A stretch of DNA of 32,001 nucleotides from Alphaproteobacteria bacterium. GTDB taxonomy: Bacteria > Pseudomonadota > Alphaproteobacteria > SHVW01. The stretch covers positions 1 through 32,001 of the forward strand of contig VGDO01000050.1 of NCBI GenBank assembly GCA_016869645.1, written 5' to 3'. A program made the translations under genes and the position numbers. The notes beneath the pieces were generated by a model, which saw nothing but the letters and a program-made list of their open reading frames with translations, searched no databases and was not told the DNA's origin. Position 1 is the first letter of the stretch; each line of letters opens with the position of its first letter. Of this stretch, positions 17,390 to 25,416 are shown one piece after another.

Positions 17390-18811
17390 ATGAAGACCCT
17401 GTTTCTCCATCCGCCTTCGTTCGAGGGTTTCGACGGCGGCGCCGGCTCGCGCTACCAGGCCAAGCGCGAGATCCGCTCGTTCTGGTTTCCGACCTGGCTT
17501 GCCCAGCCTGCAGCCCTGGTTCCCGACAGCAAGCTGGTCGACGCGCCGCCGGCGCGGCTCGGGCTCTCCGACGTTCTGCCTCTGGCGCGTGAGCATGAGC
17601 TCGTGGTGATGCACACCTCGTCGCCGTCCTTCGCGTCGGACGTCAAGGTGGCGGAGGCATTCAAGGCGCAGAATCCGCAGCTCAAGATCGGCTTCATCGG
17701 CGCCAAGGTGGCGGTCGACGCCGCCGGCAGCCTGGCTGCCGCACCTGTGCTCGACTTCGTCGCACGCAACGAGTTCGATTTTACGATCAAGGAAGTCGCC
17801 GACGGGCGGCCATGGTCGGAGATCGACGGGCTCAGCTATCGCGACGCCAACGGCAACATCGTGCACAATCGCGACCGCGCCAATCTCGAGAACATGGACG
17901 CGCTGCCCTATGTGACCGACGTCTATCAGCGCGACCTGACGATCGAGAACTACTTCATCGGCTATCTCAAGCATCCCTACATCTCGCTCTACACCGGCCG
18001 TGGCTGCAAGTCGCGCTGCACATTCTGCTTGTGGCCGCAGACGGTCGGCGGACATCGCTACCGCACGCGCTCGGTCGCTCACGTTGTGGAGGAGATCCGT
18101 CGCGCCAAGGAAATGTTCCCGCAGGTGCGCGAGTTCTTCTTCGACGACGACACATTTACCGACGACCTGCCGCGCGCCGAAGCGATTGCGCGCGAGCTGG
18201 GCAAGCTGGGCGTCACCTGGTCGTGCAACGCGAAGGCGAATGTGCCGCGCAAGACGCTCGAGGTGCTCAAGGCCAACGGGCTGCGTCTGCTGCTGGTCGG
18301 CTACGAGTCGGGCAACCAGCAGATCCTGCACAACATCAAGAAGGGCATGCTGGTCGACGTGGCGCGGCGCTTCACGCGCGACTGCCACGATCTCGGCATC
18401 ACCATCCACGGCACGTTCATCCTGGGGTTGCCCGGCGAGACGCGTGAGACCATCGAGGAAACCATCAAGTTCGCCATCGACATCGATCCGCACACGGTCC
18501 AGGTGTCCCTGGCGGCGCCCTATCCCGGTACCTTCCTCCATCGGCAGGCCGTCGAGAATGGCTGGCTCGACGCGCGGAACGCCGAGCTGGTCGACGATCA
18601 CGGCGTGCAGATCGCGCCCCTGCACTATCCGCATCTCAGTCACGAGGAAATCTTTGGCGCCGTCGAGACCTTCTACAAGCGCTTCTACTTCCGGACGGGC
18701 AAGATTGTCTCGCTGGTCGGCGAGATGATGCGGAGCTGGGAAATGACCAAGCGCCGCCTGCGAGAGGGGGTCGAGTTCTACCAGTTCCTGCGCGAGAGGA
18801 AGGCGAGCTGA
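17390..18811 (+). CDS. hpnJ: HpnJ, radical SAM enzyme for the hopanoid cyclitol head group
   Basis: A 473-residue radical SAM protein with an N-terminal B12-binding-like domain (about 1-150) and a core holding the 4Fe-4S motif CKSRCTFC (Cys206, Cys210, Cys213), followed by the HpnJ-typical LWPQTVGGHRYRTRS. HpnJ is implicated in ring contraction of the glucosamine moiety to give the bacteriohopanetetrol cyclitol ether. Other family segments are FFFDDDTFTDDLPRAE and TIHGTFILGLPGET. It follows hpnI by 12 bases. Its last bases supply the ribosome binding site for hpnK, and its TGA overlaps the proposed CTG start of hpnK. Confidence 0.94.
   Translation: MKTLFLHPPSFEGFDGGAGSRYQAKREIRSFWFPTWLAQPAALVPDSKLVDAPPARLGLSDVLPLAREHELVVMHTSSPSFASDVKVAEAFKAQNPQLKIGFIGAKVAVDAAGSLAAAPVLDFVARNEFDFTIKEVADGRPWSEIDGLSYRDANGNIVHNRDRANLENMDALPYVTDVYQRDLTIENYFIGYLKHPYISLYTGRGCKSRCTFCLWPQTVGGHRYRTRSVAHVVEEIRRAKEMFPQVREFFFDDDTFTDDLPRAEAIARELGKLGVTWSCNAKANVPRKTLEVLKANGLRLLLVGYESGNQQILHNIKKGMLVDVARRFTRDCHDLGITIHGTFILGLPGETRETIEETIKFAIDIDPHTVQVSLAAPYPGTFLHRQAVENGWLDARNAELVDDHGVQIAPLHYPHLSHEEIFGAVETFYKRFYFRTGKIVSLVGEMMRSWEMTKRRLREGVEFYQFLRERKAS
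18795..18803 (+). promoter_or_regulatory. Ribosome binding site supporting a CTG start for hpnK
   Basis: AGAGGAAGG inside the last codons of hpnJ ends four bases before the CTG at 18808-18810. No ATG, GTG or TTG in the hpnK frame lies within useful distance of it, so this site decides the start. Confidence 0.55.
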
Positions 18812-19665
18812 AGCGCCTCATCGTCACGGCGGACGACTTCGGCGCCTGCCAGGCGGTCAACGAAGCGGTCGAACGCGCCCATCTCGACGGCATTCTGAGC
18901 GCGGCGAGCCTGATGGTGGGCGCTCCGGCCGCCGAGGATGCGGTTGCGCGCGCACGCCGCCTGCCGCGTCTCGGGGTCGGCCTGCATCTCGTTCTGGTCG
19001 ACGGAAAGCCGATCCTGCCGGCCGATCAGGTCGACGAACTGCTCGGCCCTGACGGAAGGTTCCTCCCAGACATGGCGGTGGCTGGCCTGCGCTTCGCGTT
19101 CAATCCGCGGGCACGGCGCCAGCTCGCGGCCGAGATCGAGGCGCAGTTCACCGCTTTCGCTACGACGGGCCTTGGTCTCGACCATGTGAATGCCCACAAG
19201 CATTTTCATCTTCATCCCGTGATCGCCGGATTGATCGTCGAGACGGGTCGTCGATTCGGTGCGCGCGCCGTTCGCGTGCCGGCTGAGCCGCATGACGTGC
19301 TGAACCGGATCGAACGCGGTCCAGGCAGCATCGGCGCCGCGTTGATCAAACCGTGGCTCGCGCTCCTGCGACGGCGGCTGGTGAATGCCGGAATACAGGT
19401 CAACGATCATGCGTTCGGCATCGCCTGGAGCGGAGCGCTCACAGAGCCACGCCTGCTCGGCCTACTGCGCAATCTGCCAGACGGCGTCAGCGAGATCTAT
19501 TGTCACCCCGCGACCGCCCAGGACGTCGACGGCATGACGCCTGGCTACCGCCATGTCGACGAGCTGTCGGCGCTGGTCAGCCCCGCCATCCGTCGCCTGG
19601 TCGATGAGCTGGGACTGCGTCCGGTCGGGTATGGCGACCTTTCCAAACCATCTACCTCACCCTGA
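18808..19665 (+). CDS. hpnK: HpnK, YdjC-like N-acetylglucosaminyl-hopanoid deacetylase; apparent CTG start
   Basis: A 285-residue protein of the YdjC/ChbG carbohydrate deacetylase family. HpnK removes the acetyl group left by HpnI, giving the glucosaminyl hopanoid. The metal-binding Asp pair is in VTADDFGA (Asp9, Asp10), with GVGLHLVLVDG and the histidine-rich HVNAHKHFHLHP further on. The first in-frame ATG is at 18913; using it would delete 35 residues including the Asp pair. CTG at 18808 gives the exact family N-terminus (x-KRLIVTADDFG), overlaps the hpnJ stop as CTGA, and follows a strong AGAGGAAGG. The last residues and the stop lie in a palindromic repeat. Confidence 0.88.
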   Translation: MKRLIVTADDFGACQAVNEAVERAHLDGILSAASLMVGAPAAEDAVARARRLPRLGVGLHLVLVDGKPILPADQVDELLGPDGRFLPDMAVAGLRFAFNPRARRQLAAEIEAQFTAFATTGLGLDHVNAHKHFHLHPVIAGLIVETGRRFGARAVRVPAEPHDVLNRIERGPGSIGAALIKPWLALLRRRLVNAGIQVNDHAFGIAWSGALTEPRLLGLLRNLPDGVSEIYCHPATAQDVDGMTPGYRHVDELSALVSPAIRRLVDELGLRPVGYGDLSKPSTSP

Positions 19666-19757
19666 GCCCGTCGAAGTGTGGGGACGCCGATCGCAAAAGT
19701 AATGCCGAGCTTGCCTCCGAGCAATGGCGGCGCCCTCGTCTTTCGTCAAGCTCGGGA
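19658..19757. repeat. Interspersed inverted repeat between hpnK and hpnL
   Basis: CCTGAGCCCGTCGAAG (19661-19676) and the reverse complement of 19740-19757 (TCCCGAGCTTGACGAAAG) are imperfect inverted arms around a loop of about 63 bases. The CCCTGAGC..GTCGAAG core is a very common dispersed palindrome in alphaproteobacterial genomes. The left arm supplies the hpnK stop codon. Confidence 0.5.
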
Positions 19758-19769
19758 CAAGGTTTCTTG

Positions 19770-20750
19770 ATGATCCGCTGGGCGACGCTCCTCGGCCTCC
19801 TCGGTCTCGGCCTCGCGACGGGGCTGATCGTCTATTACGGCGCCGGAGAGGTTTTCGCCGCCTTGTCGGTGGCCGGCCTCGGCATCCTGTGGGCGAGCCT
19901 GTTCCACTTCGTTCCCATGGCGGTCAATGCGCGGGCGTGGCAGGTGCTGATGCCCGGACGCAGGCGGCCGTCGGTCGCCTTCTTCACCTGGGCGGTGTGG
20001 CTGCGCGAGTCGGTCAATGGCCTGCTGCCAGTCGCGCGCGTCGGGGGCGAGATCGTGTCGGCCCGTGTCCTCATTTGGCACGGCGTGCGCACGTCGCCGG
20101 CGATCGGCTCGCTGGTCGTCGACACGACGCTGTCGATCGTCACACAATTCGTCTTCACCGCCCTCGGCCTGGCGCTGCTGGCGCTGCGCAGCGACGACGT
20201 GACGGCCATCGGTCGCATCGCGATCGGACTGCTCGTCGCGGTGCCCATCGTGGCGGCATTGCTGGCCGTGCAACGGCTGGGCCTGTTCGGCCTGCTCGGA
20301 CGCATCTTCAACCTCTTGTTCCGCGACCGTTGGGCGGCTCTCGCCGCCGGCGCGCGCCGGCTCGACGATGCGGTGCGGCTGATGTACCGCCGGCGCGACC
20401 GCGTGCTGTCATGCTGCCTCTGGCAATTGCTCGGCTGGGTGCTCGGTGCCGGCGAGATCTACCTGGCGCTGCATTTCCTCGGCTATCCCGTCAGCATCTG
20501 GGATGCCGTGCTGATCGAGGCGCTCGCTCAGGCGGTCAGCAGCGCAGCCTTCATCGTCCCGGCCGCAATCGGCGTGCAGGAGGGCGGCTTCATCGTCTTC
20601 GGCGCGCTGGTCGGACTGACGCCGGAAATATCGCTGGCACTGGCGCTCGCCCGGCGCGCCCGCGATCTGATCATGTTCCTGCCGCCGCTCGTGCTCTGGC
20701 AATGGCTCGAGGCGAAGCGGCTATTTGCGGCGCGGGATCGTCGCCAGTAG
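19770..20750 (+). CDS. hpnL: HpnL, flippase-like (LPG-synthase TM family) membrane protein
   Basis: A 326-residue polytopic membrane protein of the lysylphosphatidylglycerol synthase transmembrane (UPF0104/flippase-like) family, without the soluble synthase domain. About seven or eight hydrophobic segments are spread over the length. Family signatures include ESVNGLLPVARVGGE near residue 75-90 and AAFIVPAAIGVQEGGFIVF near 265. In hopanoid loci HpnL is suspected to help move hopanoids or intermediates across a membrane; this is not proven. ATG at 19770 is used; an in-frame TTG lies directly before it. It is separated from hpnK by a palindromic repeat. Its last 30 bases overlap the end of hpnN on the other strand. 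Confidence 0.88.
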   Translation: MIRWATLLGLLGLGLATGLIVYYGAGEVFAALSVAGLGILWASLFHFVPMAVNARAWQVLMPGRRRPSVAFFTWAVWLRESVNGLLPVARVGGEIVSARVLIWHGVRTSPAIGSLVVDTTLSIVTQFVFTALGLALLALRSDDVTAIGRIAIGLLVAVPIVAALLAVQRLGLFGLLGRIFNLLFRDRWAALAAGARRLDDAVRLMYRRRDRVLSCCLWQLLGWVLGAGEIYLALHFLGYPVSIWDAVLIEALAQAVSSAAFIVPAAIGVQEGGFIVFGALVGLTPEISLALALARRARDLIMFLPPLVLWQWLEAKRLFAARDRRQ

Positions 20751-23324
20751 CGCCGGCAGCGCGACGAGGACGGCGAGCAGCGTCGCCGCGAGCGCGAGGG
20801 TCAGCAGCTTGCCCATGTCCGCCGTTCCGGGGTGGCTCGACATGGCGAGGCTGCCGAAGGCCGCCATCGTCGTCAGCCCGCTGAACAGCACGGCGCGGGC
20901 GGTTGCCGAATGGAGCGGCCGGTCGTCGCCGCCGCGCCAATTGACGACGAAATAGATCGAGAAGCCGACGCCGATGCCAAGCATCAGCGGCAAGGTGATG
21001 ATATTGGCGTAGGTGACCGGTAGCTGAAAAGCGACGCTGGCGCCGACCGTTGCCAGGCCGGCGAGCGCCAGCGGCGCCAGCACCAGCACGACATCGACGG
21101 CACGCCGCAGCACGAGGACAAGCAGCAGGATGACCGCGGCAAGGGCCCACATCCCGGCGGTGGCAAAGGCGCCGACGACGGTGCGGCCGGACTCGTAGAT
21201 CGTCACGGGCGAGCCGGTGGCGTCGGGTGCCACGGCGCGGACCGCTGCGACGAAGCCGTCGCGAGCGGCAGCGTCGCGCAGATCGTCGCGTGGATAGACC
21301 TCGATGCGCGCCCGTCCATCCTCGGTCACCCATGATCTGCGGAGATCCTCGGGAAGATCGTTGAGCCGGACTTCGCCCGCGGTCAGAATGTCGCGCAAGG
21401 CGTCGAGCTGCATCGGCAATGCGGCGAGCAGCGCTTCCTCGAGGCGACCGGCCCAGGACGCGTCGCGCATCACCGCGACGCGCGCGGCATCGAGTGAGCG
21501 GCCGAGTTGCGCGGAAGCCGGTGTGCGTGCGGCAGACGGCACTTGATTGAGCCGCGCGGTGGCCGTGGCGAGCGCGCTCGCCACGGCGGCGGTGTCGTGG
21601 CTCGCCGCGGGCGCGCGGGTCTCGATCGTCGGGCCAAGCAACAGAGCGAGATCGGCGATGATCTCGAGCTTGGCGGGCTGATCGTCGGGGACGAAGGTCG
21701 CAAGCGAGACAGCCTGGCGCACCTCCGGCAGTGCTTCGAGGCGCCGGTCGAGCGCGCGGGCGGCTACGAGATTGGCAGCCAGGATGTTGATCACGTAGGG
21801 CGTCGTCATCGGGTCATCGGCGAGCTCGTTGAGCGTGGCGACCGACTCCGTCGCCGGATCCTTGAGGTTGAGCGGATCGTCGTCGAAGGCAAGAAGCGGC
21901 ACTGCCGCCCCGCCCGCGAGGGCCAGGGCGGCGCCGGCCGCGAGCACGGCACGCCGATGCTCCGTGATCCAGCGGTCGAGTGCATGGGTCCAGGCGAGGC
22001 TGATCGCCACGGGCTCGGCGCGCGGGCGCAGCAGCGCCAGCAAGGCCGGCATCAGGGTCAGGTTGAGCATGAGCGCCACGATCATGCCGAAGCCGGCGAT
22101 CAGGCCGAGCTCCGACACGCCCGAATAGTCGGTCGGGGTGAAGGACAGGAAGCCGGCCGCGGTCGTCATTGCGGCCAGGGCGAGGGCGCGACCGACGCGC
22201 AGACCCGTGTTGCGCAATGCCTGAGGCAGGTCATCGGCGAGGTGGCGTTCCTGGCGATAGCGCACCGCGAACTGGATGCCGAAGTCGACGGCAATGCCGA
22301 AGAAGATCGCGGCAAAGGCAATCGAAATCAGGTTGAGCGAGCCGACGGCGAGCGAGGCGAAGGCCGCGGTGACGACAAAGCCCGCCAGCAGCGTCGCGAC
22401 GATCGCCACGATCAGACGGATCGAGCGCAGCGCCAGCACAAGCAGGAGGCAGATCAGCACGAGCGACATGATGGTGGCGCCGCCGGTGCCCTCGGCGACG
22501 CTGATGAATTCCTCGTCGTTCAGCGGCACTGGCCCGGTCAGGCGTAGGCGCACCCCGCGCGCCGGCGTCAGGCCGAGGTCGGCCGCCGCGAGGCGGATCG
22601 CCGTCGTCGCCGCCGCGCCGGGCTGCATGGCGCCGAAGTCGAGCCTGGGTTGGACAAGCACGAAACGCCGCAGCTCGATCGTCTCCGGCGTCCGCCCGGT
22701 CAGCAGATTCTGCCAAGAGAGCGGCCGATACTCGCCGGCGAGAGTTGCATCGATCGTGCCGGCGATCGCCTCGAACGGCCGGTCGAAACGATCGGCGCCG
22801 ACCTCGCCGCGACCCAGTCCTTCCGCCACCTGCTCGAGCAGGCCGAGCAACCCGACCAGGCTCGGATCGGCGGTGAGCGCGCCGATCAATGGCTGCGCCT
22901 CGATGGTCCGCTCGGCCAGTGTGCGGACCTCCTCGGTCGGCAGGAACAGCACGCCGTGACGCCGGAAGAAAGGGCCGCCGTCGGGCCGGCGTACGGTCAG
23001 GAACGGCGAATCGGGTGCCGCGGCGAGCGCGCTCAGCCGCTCGGCCAGTCGCTGCGCCGCGTCCTCGGTCTGGTCTGGGCTATCGCTGTCGATGACGGCG
23101 ACGATCAGGTTCGTGTTGAGCGGAAAGGCATCGTCGAGCTTGGCTTCGTGCTGGCGCCAGGCGAGGTCTGGCGACATGATGTTGGTGGTATCGGTATCGA
23201 TCGCCAGGCGCGGGATTGCTGTGACGCCGAGCAGACTCGTCGCGACCGAGACACCGAGCACGACGGCGACCGCATGACGCCGGCACGCATCGACCAGCCC
23301 GGCGAGTGCCGCGTCGAGCGACAT
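20721..23324 (-). CDS. hpnN: HpnN, RND-family hopanoid transporter
   Basis: An 867-residue RND transporter that moves hopanoids from the inner to the outer membrane. The topology is typical: one helix near residues 18-38, a large periplasmic domain to about 280, a block of five helices (about 283-450, starting ATIMSLVLICLLLVLALRS and including the IAVDFGIQFAVRY segment), a second periplasmic domain, then five C-terminal helices with LPLMLGIGVGFSIYFV. The start at 23324 shares one base with the stop of the copD-like gene (TGATG), so hpnN is the third gene of a copC-copD-hpnN unit. The frame is open far upstream only because it runs through copD in another frame. Confidence 0.93.
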   Translation of the reverse strand: MSLDAALAGLVDACRRHAVAVVLGVSVATSLLGVTAIPRLAIDTDTTNIMSPDLAWRQHEAKLDDAFPLNTNLIVAVIDSDSPDQTEDAAQRLAERLSALAAAPDSPFLTVRRPDGGPFFRRHGVLFLPTEEVRTLAERTIEAQPLIGALTADPSLVGLLGLLEQVAEGLGRGEVGADRFDRPFEAIAGTIDATLAGEYRPLSWQNLLTGRTPETIELRRFVLVQPRLDFGAMQPGAAATTAIRLAAADLGLTPARGVRLRLTGPVPLNDEEFISVAEGTGGATIMSLVLICLLLVLALRSIRLIVAIVATLLAGFVVTAAFASLAVGSLNLISIAFAAIFFGIAVDFGIQFAVRYRQERHLADDLPQALRNTGLRVGRALALAAMTTAAGFLSFTPTDYSGVSELGLIAGFGMIVALMLNLTLMPALLALLRPRAEPVAISLAWTHALDRWITEHRRAVLAAGAALALAGGAAVPLLAFDDDPLNLKDPATESVATLNELADDPMTTPYVINILAANLVAARALDRRLEALPEVRQAVSLATFVPDDQPAKLEIIADLALLLGPTIETRAPAASHDTAAVASALATATARLNQVPSAARTPASAQLGRSLDAARVAVMRDASWAGRLEEALLAALPMQLDALRDILTAGEVRLNDLPEDLRRSWVTEDGRARIEVYPRDDLRDAAARDGFVAAVRAVAPDATGSPVTIYESGRTVVGAFATAGMWALAAVILLLVLVLRRAVDVVLVLAPLALAGLATVGASVAFQLPVTYANIITLPLMLGIGVGFSIYFVVNWRGGDDRPLHSATARAVLFSGLTTMAAFGSLAMSSHPGTADMGKLLTLALAATLLAVLVALPALLATIPRRK

Positions 23325-24964
23325 CACGCTTCGCGATAGCCGAGCAGGATCGCGCCGATCAGCACGAAGCAGATCGGCCAGACCCAGCCGGCGCGTTCGG
23401 AGGCCGGCGGCGCCAGACGCAGCTCGAGCCAGCGCGCGGCACCCGCGGTGATGCCGAGGATCGCCATGGGCAGATGGCTCATCTCGATCAGCAGCTGCTG
23501 CTTCACGTTGGCTATGGCATGGGAATGGGTCAGCAGCAGCGTGCCGCCCACGGCCACCATCACCGGCAGCACCAACGCGGCGCGCGGCGAGCTGATCCGG
23601 CCGGTGCGCACGCCCCATTCGAACAGGCCGAAGGCGATGACGACGATGACGGCGAGGCGGTGCTGGACGACCTCGGGATCGCGCAGGCTGTCGAGCAGGC
23701 CGATCTCGCCCATCGGCCAAACCTCGGGATCGGAACGCCAGAACAGGAAGGCCGCCAGCAACAGGAACAGCAGCGGCCAGTGCTTCGCCCATGGTGCGCG
23801 TCCGGTGCGCTCGGCCAGGCACAGAAGGCCGATCGCCAGCACGAACAGCCCGGCCCAATGGTGGTTGTACTCCGACCACGCGACATCGAAGGCATTGCGC
23901 GGCGGCAACTCGCCACCGCCCGGCACGAAGGCGGGTGCGGGACGCGCGCTCGCCGCAGCGGCCTCGGCGTCGAGCTTGGCCTGCAGGGCCGGGATGGCGA
24001 GGTCGGCATGATCGGGGCTGGTCAGGCGCGGGGGGGTCGGAGTCATGCGCTCGGTGACCTCGGCCCAGGTCACGCGATCGGCGGTGAGATCGACGGCGGG
24101 CGGCAGCGAGGTGATCGAGGCCGCGGTGAAGAAGATCGCGAGACCGACGCCGATCTCGACTTCGGCGAAGCGGCGCAGCCGCAAGATCGGCGTCGCAGGG
24201 TCGCGTCGCAGTCGTTCGACGAGCCGATAGTTGCCGAGGCCGAGCAGCAGCAATCCCGCAAAGAGCGCGGTCTTGCCCGTCACCATCAGCCCGTAAGCCG
24301 TGCCGTACAGCGCATCTGGCGTCGCGATGTAGAAATAGGCAAGGCCGGCAGCGCCCAGCATCAGGATGGCGACGCCCGCCATGGATATCAGCGAGTAGCG
24401 CCGCCCGACCCAGGCGAGGGCGGCTCCATCCTCCACGCGGCGCAGCGTTGTCAGGAAGTAGGGCAGGCCCCCGATCCAGATCGAGGCGCCGAGGATGTGC
24501 AGACAGGTCGTCAGGGCAAGAACGGCTCGATCGTCGATCCGGCCCGCGGCATGGCTGGTGCCCAAGGTCGCGAGCAGCAGCAGAAAGGCCAGGACGACGA
24601 AGATGGCGACGGATGCCCGTCGCCAGGCAAGACATGAAATGGCAGCTGCAAGGCCAGCGCGCGCCGCGAGAGCCGTGACGAAGCCTGCTCCGATCACGTC
24701 ACCGCCATCGAGCGGCAGCGTGCCGAGCAGTGCCGAAACCCGGATCGACAGCGACAAGAGCAGCGCAAGGCCGAGTAGCGCGCCTGCGAGCGCGATCCCG
24801 CGATAGGTGACGCCGACCAGGCTGACGTCGCCCAAATGGACCGCATAGGGCAGTGCCAGCGCCACCGCGAACACGCAGCCGCCGATCACCGCGGCCTGCA
24901 GCGCCACGATCGTGCCGTGGAGGACCACCGAGAAATAGCCGAGGATATCGAGCAGGAGTTCCAT
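23324..24964 (-). CDS. copD: CopD-family copper resistance/export membrane protein
   Basis: A 546-residue polytopic membrane protein. The first 310 or so residues carry the CopD domain, with about eight hydrophobic helices and conserved segments such as ALTTCLHILGASIWIGGLPYF and TGKTALFAGLLLLGLGNYRL. A soluble stretch of about 70 residues follows, then a second membrane part containing HHWAGLFVLAIGLLCL and GGTLLLTHSHAIANVKQQLL, whose histidines could bind metal. CopD proteins act with CopC in copper uptake or homeostasis. It is six bases downstream of copC, and its stop overlaps the hpnN start by one base, so expression of the hopanoid exporter should follow that of copCD. Confidence 0.88.
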   Translation of the reverse strand: MELLLDILGYFSVVLHGTIVALQAAVIGGCVFAVALALPYAVHLGDVSLVGVTYRGIALAGALLGLALLLSLSIRVSALLGTLPLDGGDVIGAGFVTALAARAGLAAAISCLAWRRASVAIFVVLAFLLLLATLGTSHAAGRIDDRAVLALTTCLHILGASIWIGGLPYFLTTLRRVEDGAALAWVGRRYSLISMAGVAILMLGAAGLAYFYIATPDALYGTAYGLMVTGKTALFAGLLLLGLGNYRLVERLRRDPATPILRLRRFAEVEIGVGLAIFFTAASITSLPPAVDLTADRVTWAEVTERMTPTPPRLTSPDHADLAIPALQAKLDAEAAAASARPAPAFVPGGGELPPRNAFDVAWSEYNHHWAGLFVLAIGLLCLAERTGRAPWAKHWPLLFLLLAAFLFWRSDPEVWPMGEIGLLDSLRDPEVVQHRLAVIVVIAFGLFEWGVRTGRISSPRAALVLPVMVAVGGTLLLTHSHAIANVKQQLLIEMSHLPMAILGITAGAARWLELRLAPPASERAGWVWPICFVLIGAILLGYREA

Positions 24965-24970
24965 CGCGGC

Positions 24971-25336
24971 TCACGCTCCGGCCACGTGGAACGCGATATC
25001 GCCGCGCGTAACATGTCCATCCACCGCCAGGACCTGCCACCGCAGCTTGTGCGCACCGACCGCTAGGTTTGCCACCCGGGCCGTGAGCTCGTCCGGCCGC
25101 TCGCTGGGGAGAATCTCGAGTGGACGCGCCTTCCCGGCCGGTGGCACGAGCTGCAGTCGCGAGCGCTTGACATCGATGCGGCTGTTGAAGCGGATGCGCA
25201 CGGCAAGGTCGGGGCCCGACACCGTGGCGTTGGCAGCCGGCATCGATTCGACGACGATGGCGTGAGCGCCGGCGGGCCCCGCCACCAGCGTCATGGCGGC
25301 GGCTCCGCCCAGCACGATGAGGCTGCGGCGATACAT
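24971..25336 (-). CDS. copC: CopC-like periplasmic copper-binding protein
   Basis: A 121-residue secreted protein of the CopC family. A signal peptide (MYRRSLIVLGGAAAMTLVAG) ends near GPAGA, so the mature protein starts with His (HAIVVESMPA), the N-terminal Cu(II) ligand of CopC proteins. A DGHVTRGDIAFHV segment near the C-terminus gives the other expected Asp and His ligands. A methionine-rich Cu(I) site is not evident, so this is probably a Cu(II)-only type. It is first in the copC-copD-hpnN operon. Confidence 0.9.
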   Translation of the reverse strand: MYRRSLIVLGGAAAMTLVAGPAGAHAIVVESMPAANATVSGPDLAVRIRFNSRIDVKRSRLQLVPPAGKARPLEILPSERPDELTARVANLAVGAHKLRWQVLAVDGHVTRGDIAFHVAGA

Positions 25337-25416
25337 GGTGCTTCCTGAACGAGCGGCTGCGTTTTATCGCGCGCGCACCTCCGGTGCGTCAACCGGATTG
25401 CGCCGCCGGACGTCCG
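25337..25416. other. 80-base gap upstream of copC
   Basis: This gap separates the 3-hydroxyacyl-CoA dehydrogenase stop from the copC start, both on the minus strand. It holds a small hairpin (GCACC-TCC-GGTGC, about 25374-25386) without a T-tract. Any copC promoter should be here, but I see no clear boxes or copper-box motif. Confidence 0.35.

Noticed and set aside
18913..19665. Shorter hpnK starting at the first ATG
   Set aside because: It would lack the first beta strand and the ADD metal-binding residues that are conserved in the YdjC family and are encoded in frame upstream.
23306..24637. 443-codon + strand frame opposite the copD-like gene
   Set aside because: Rich in Gln, Arg, Gly, His and Asp, typical of the antisense of membrane-protein genes; copD has clear membrane helices and family motifs.
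25373..25387. Hairpin GCACC-TCC-GGTGC as a terminator for the 3-hydroxyacyl-CoA dehydrogenase or as a copper operator
   Set aside because: It is on the upstream side of copC, not after a gene that would need a terminator in that direction, has no T-tract, and does not match a copper regulator site that I know.
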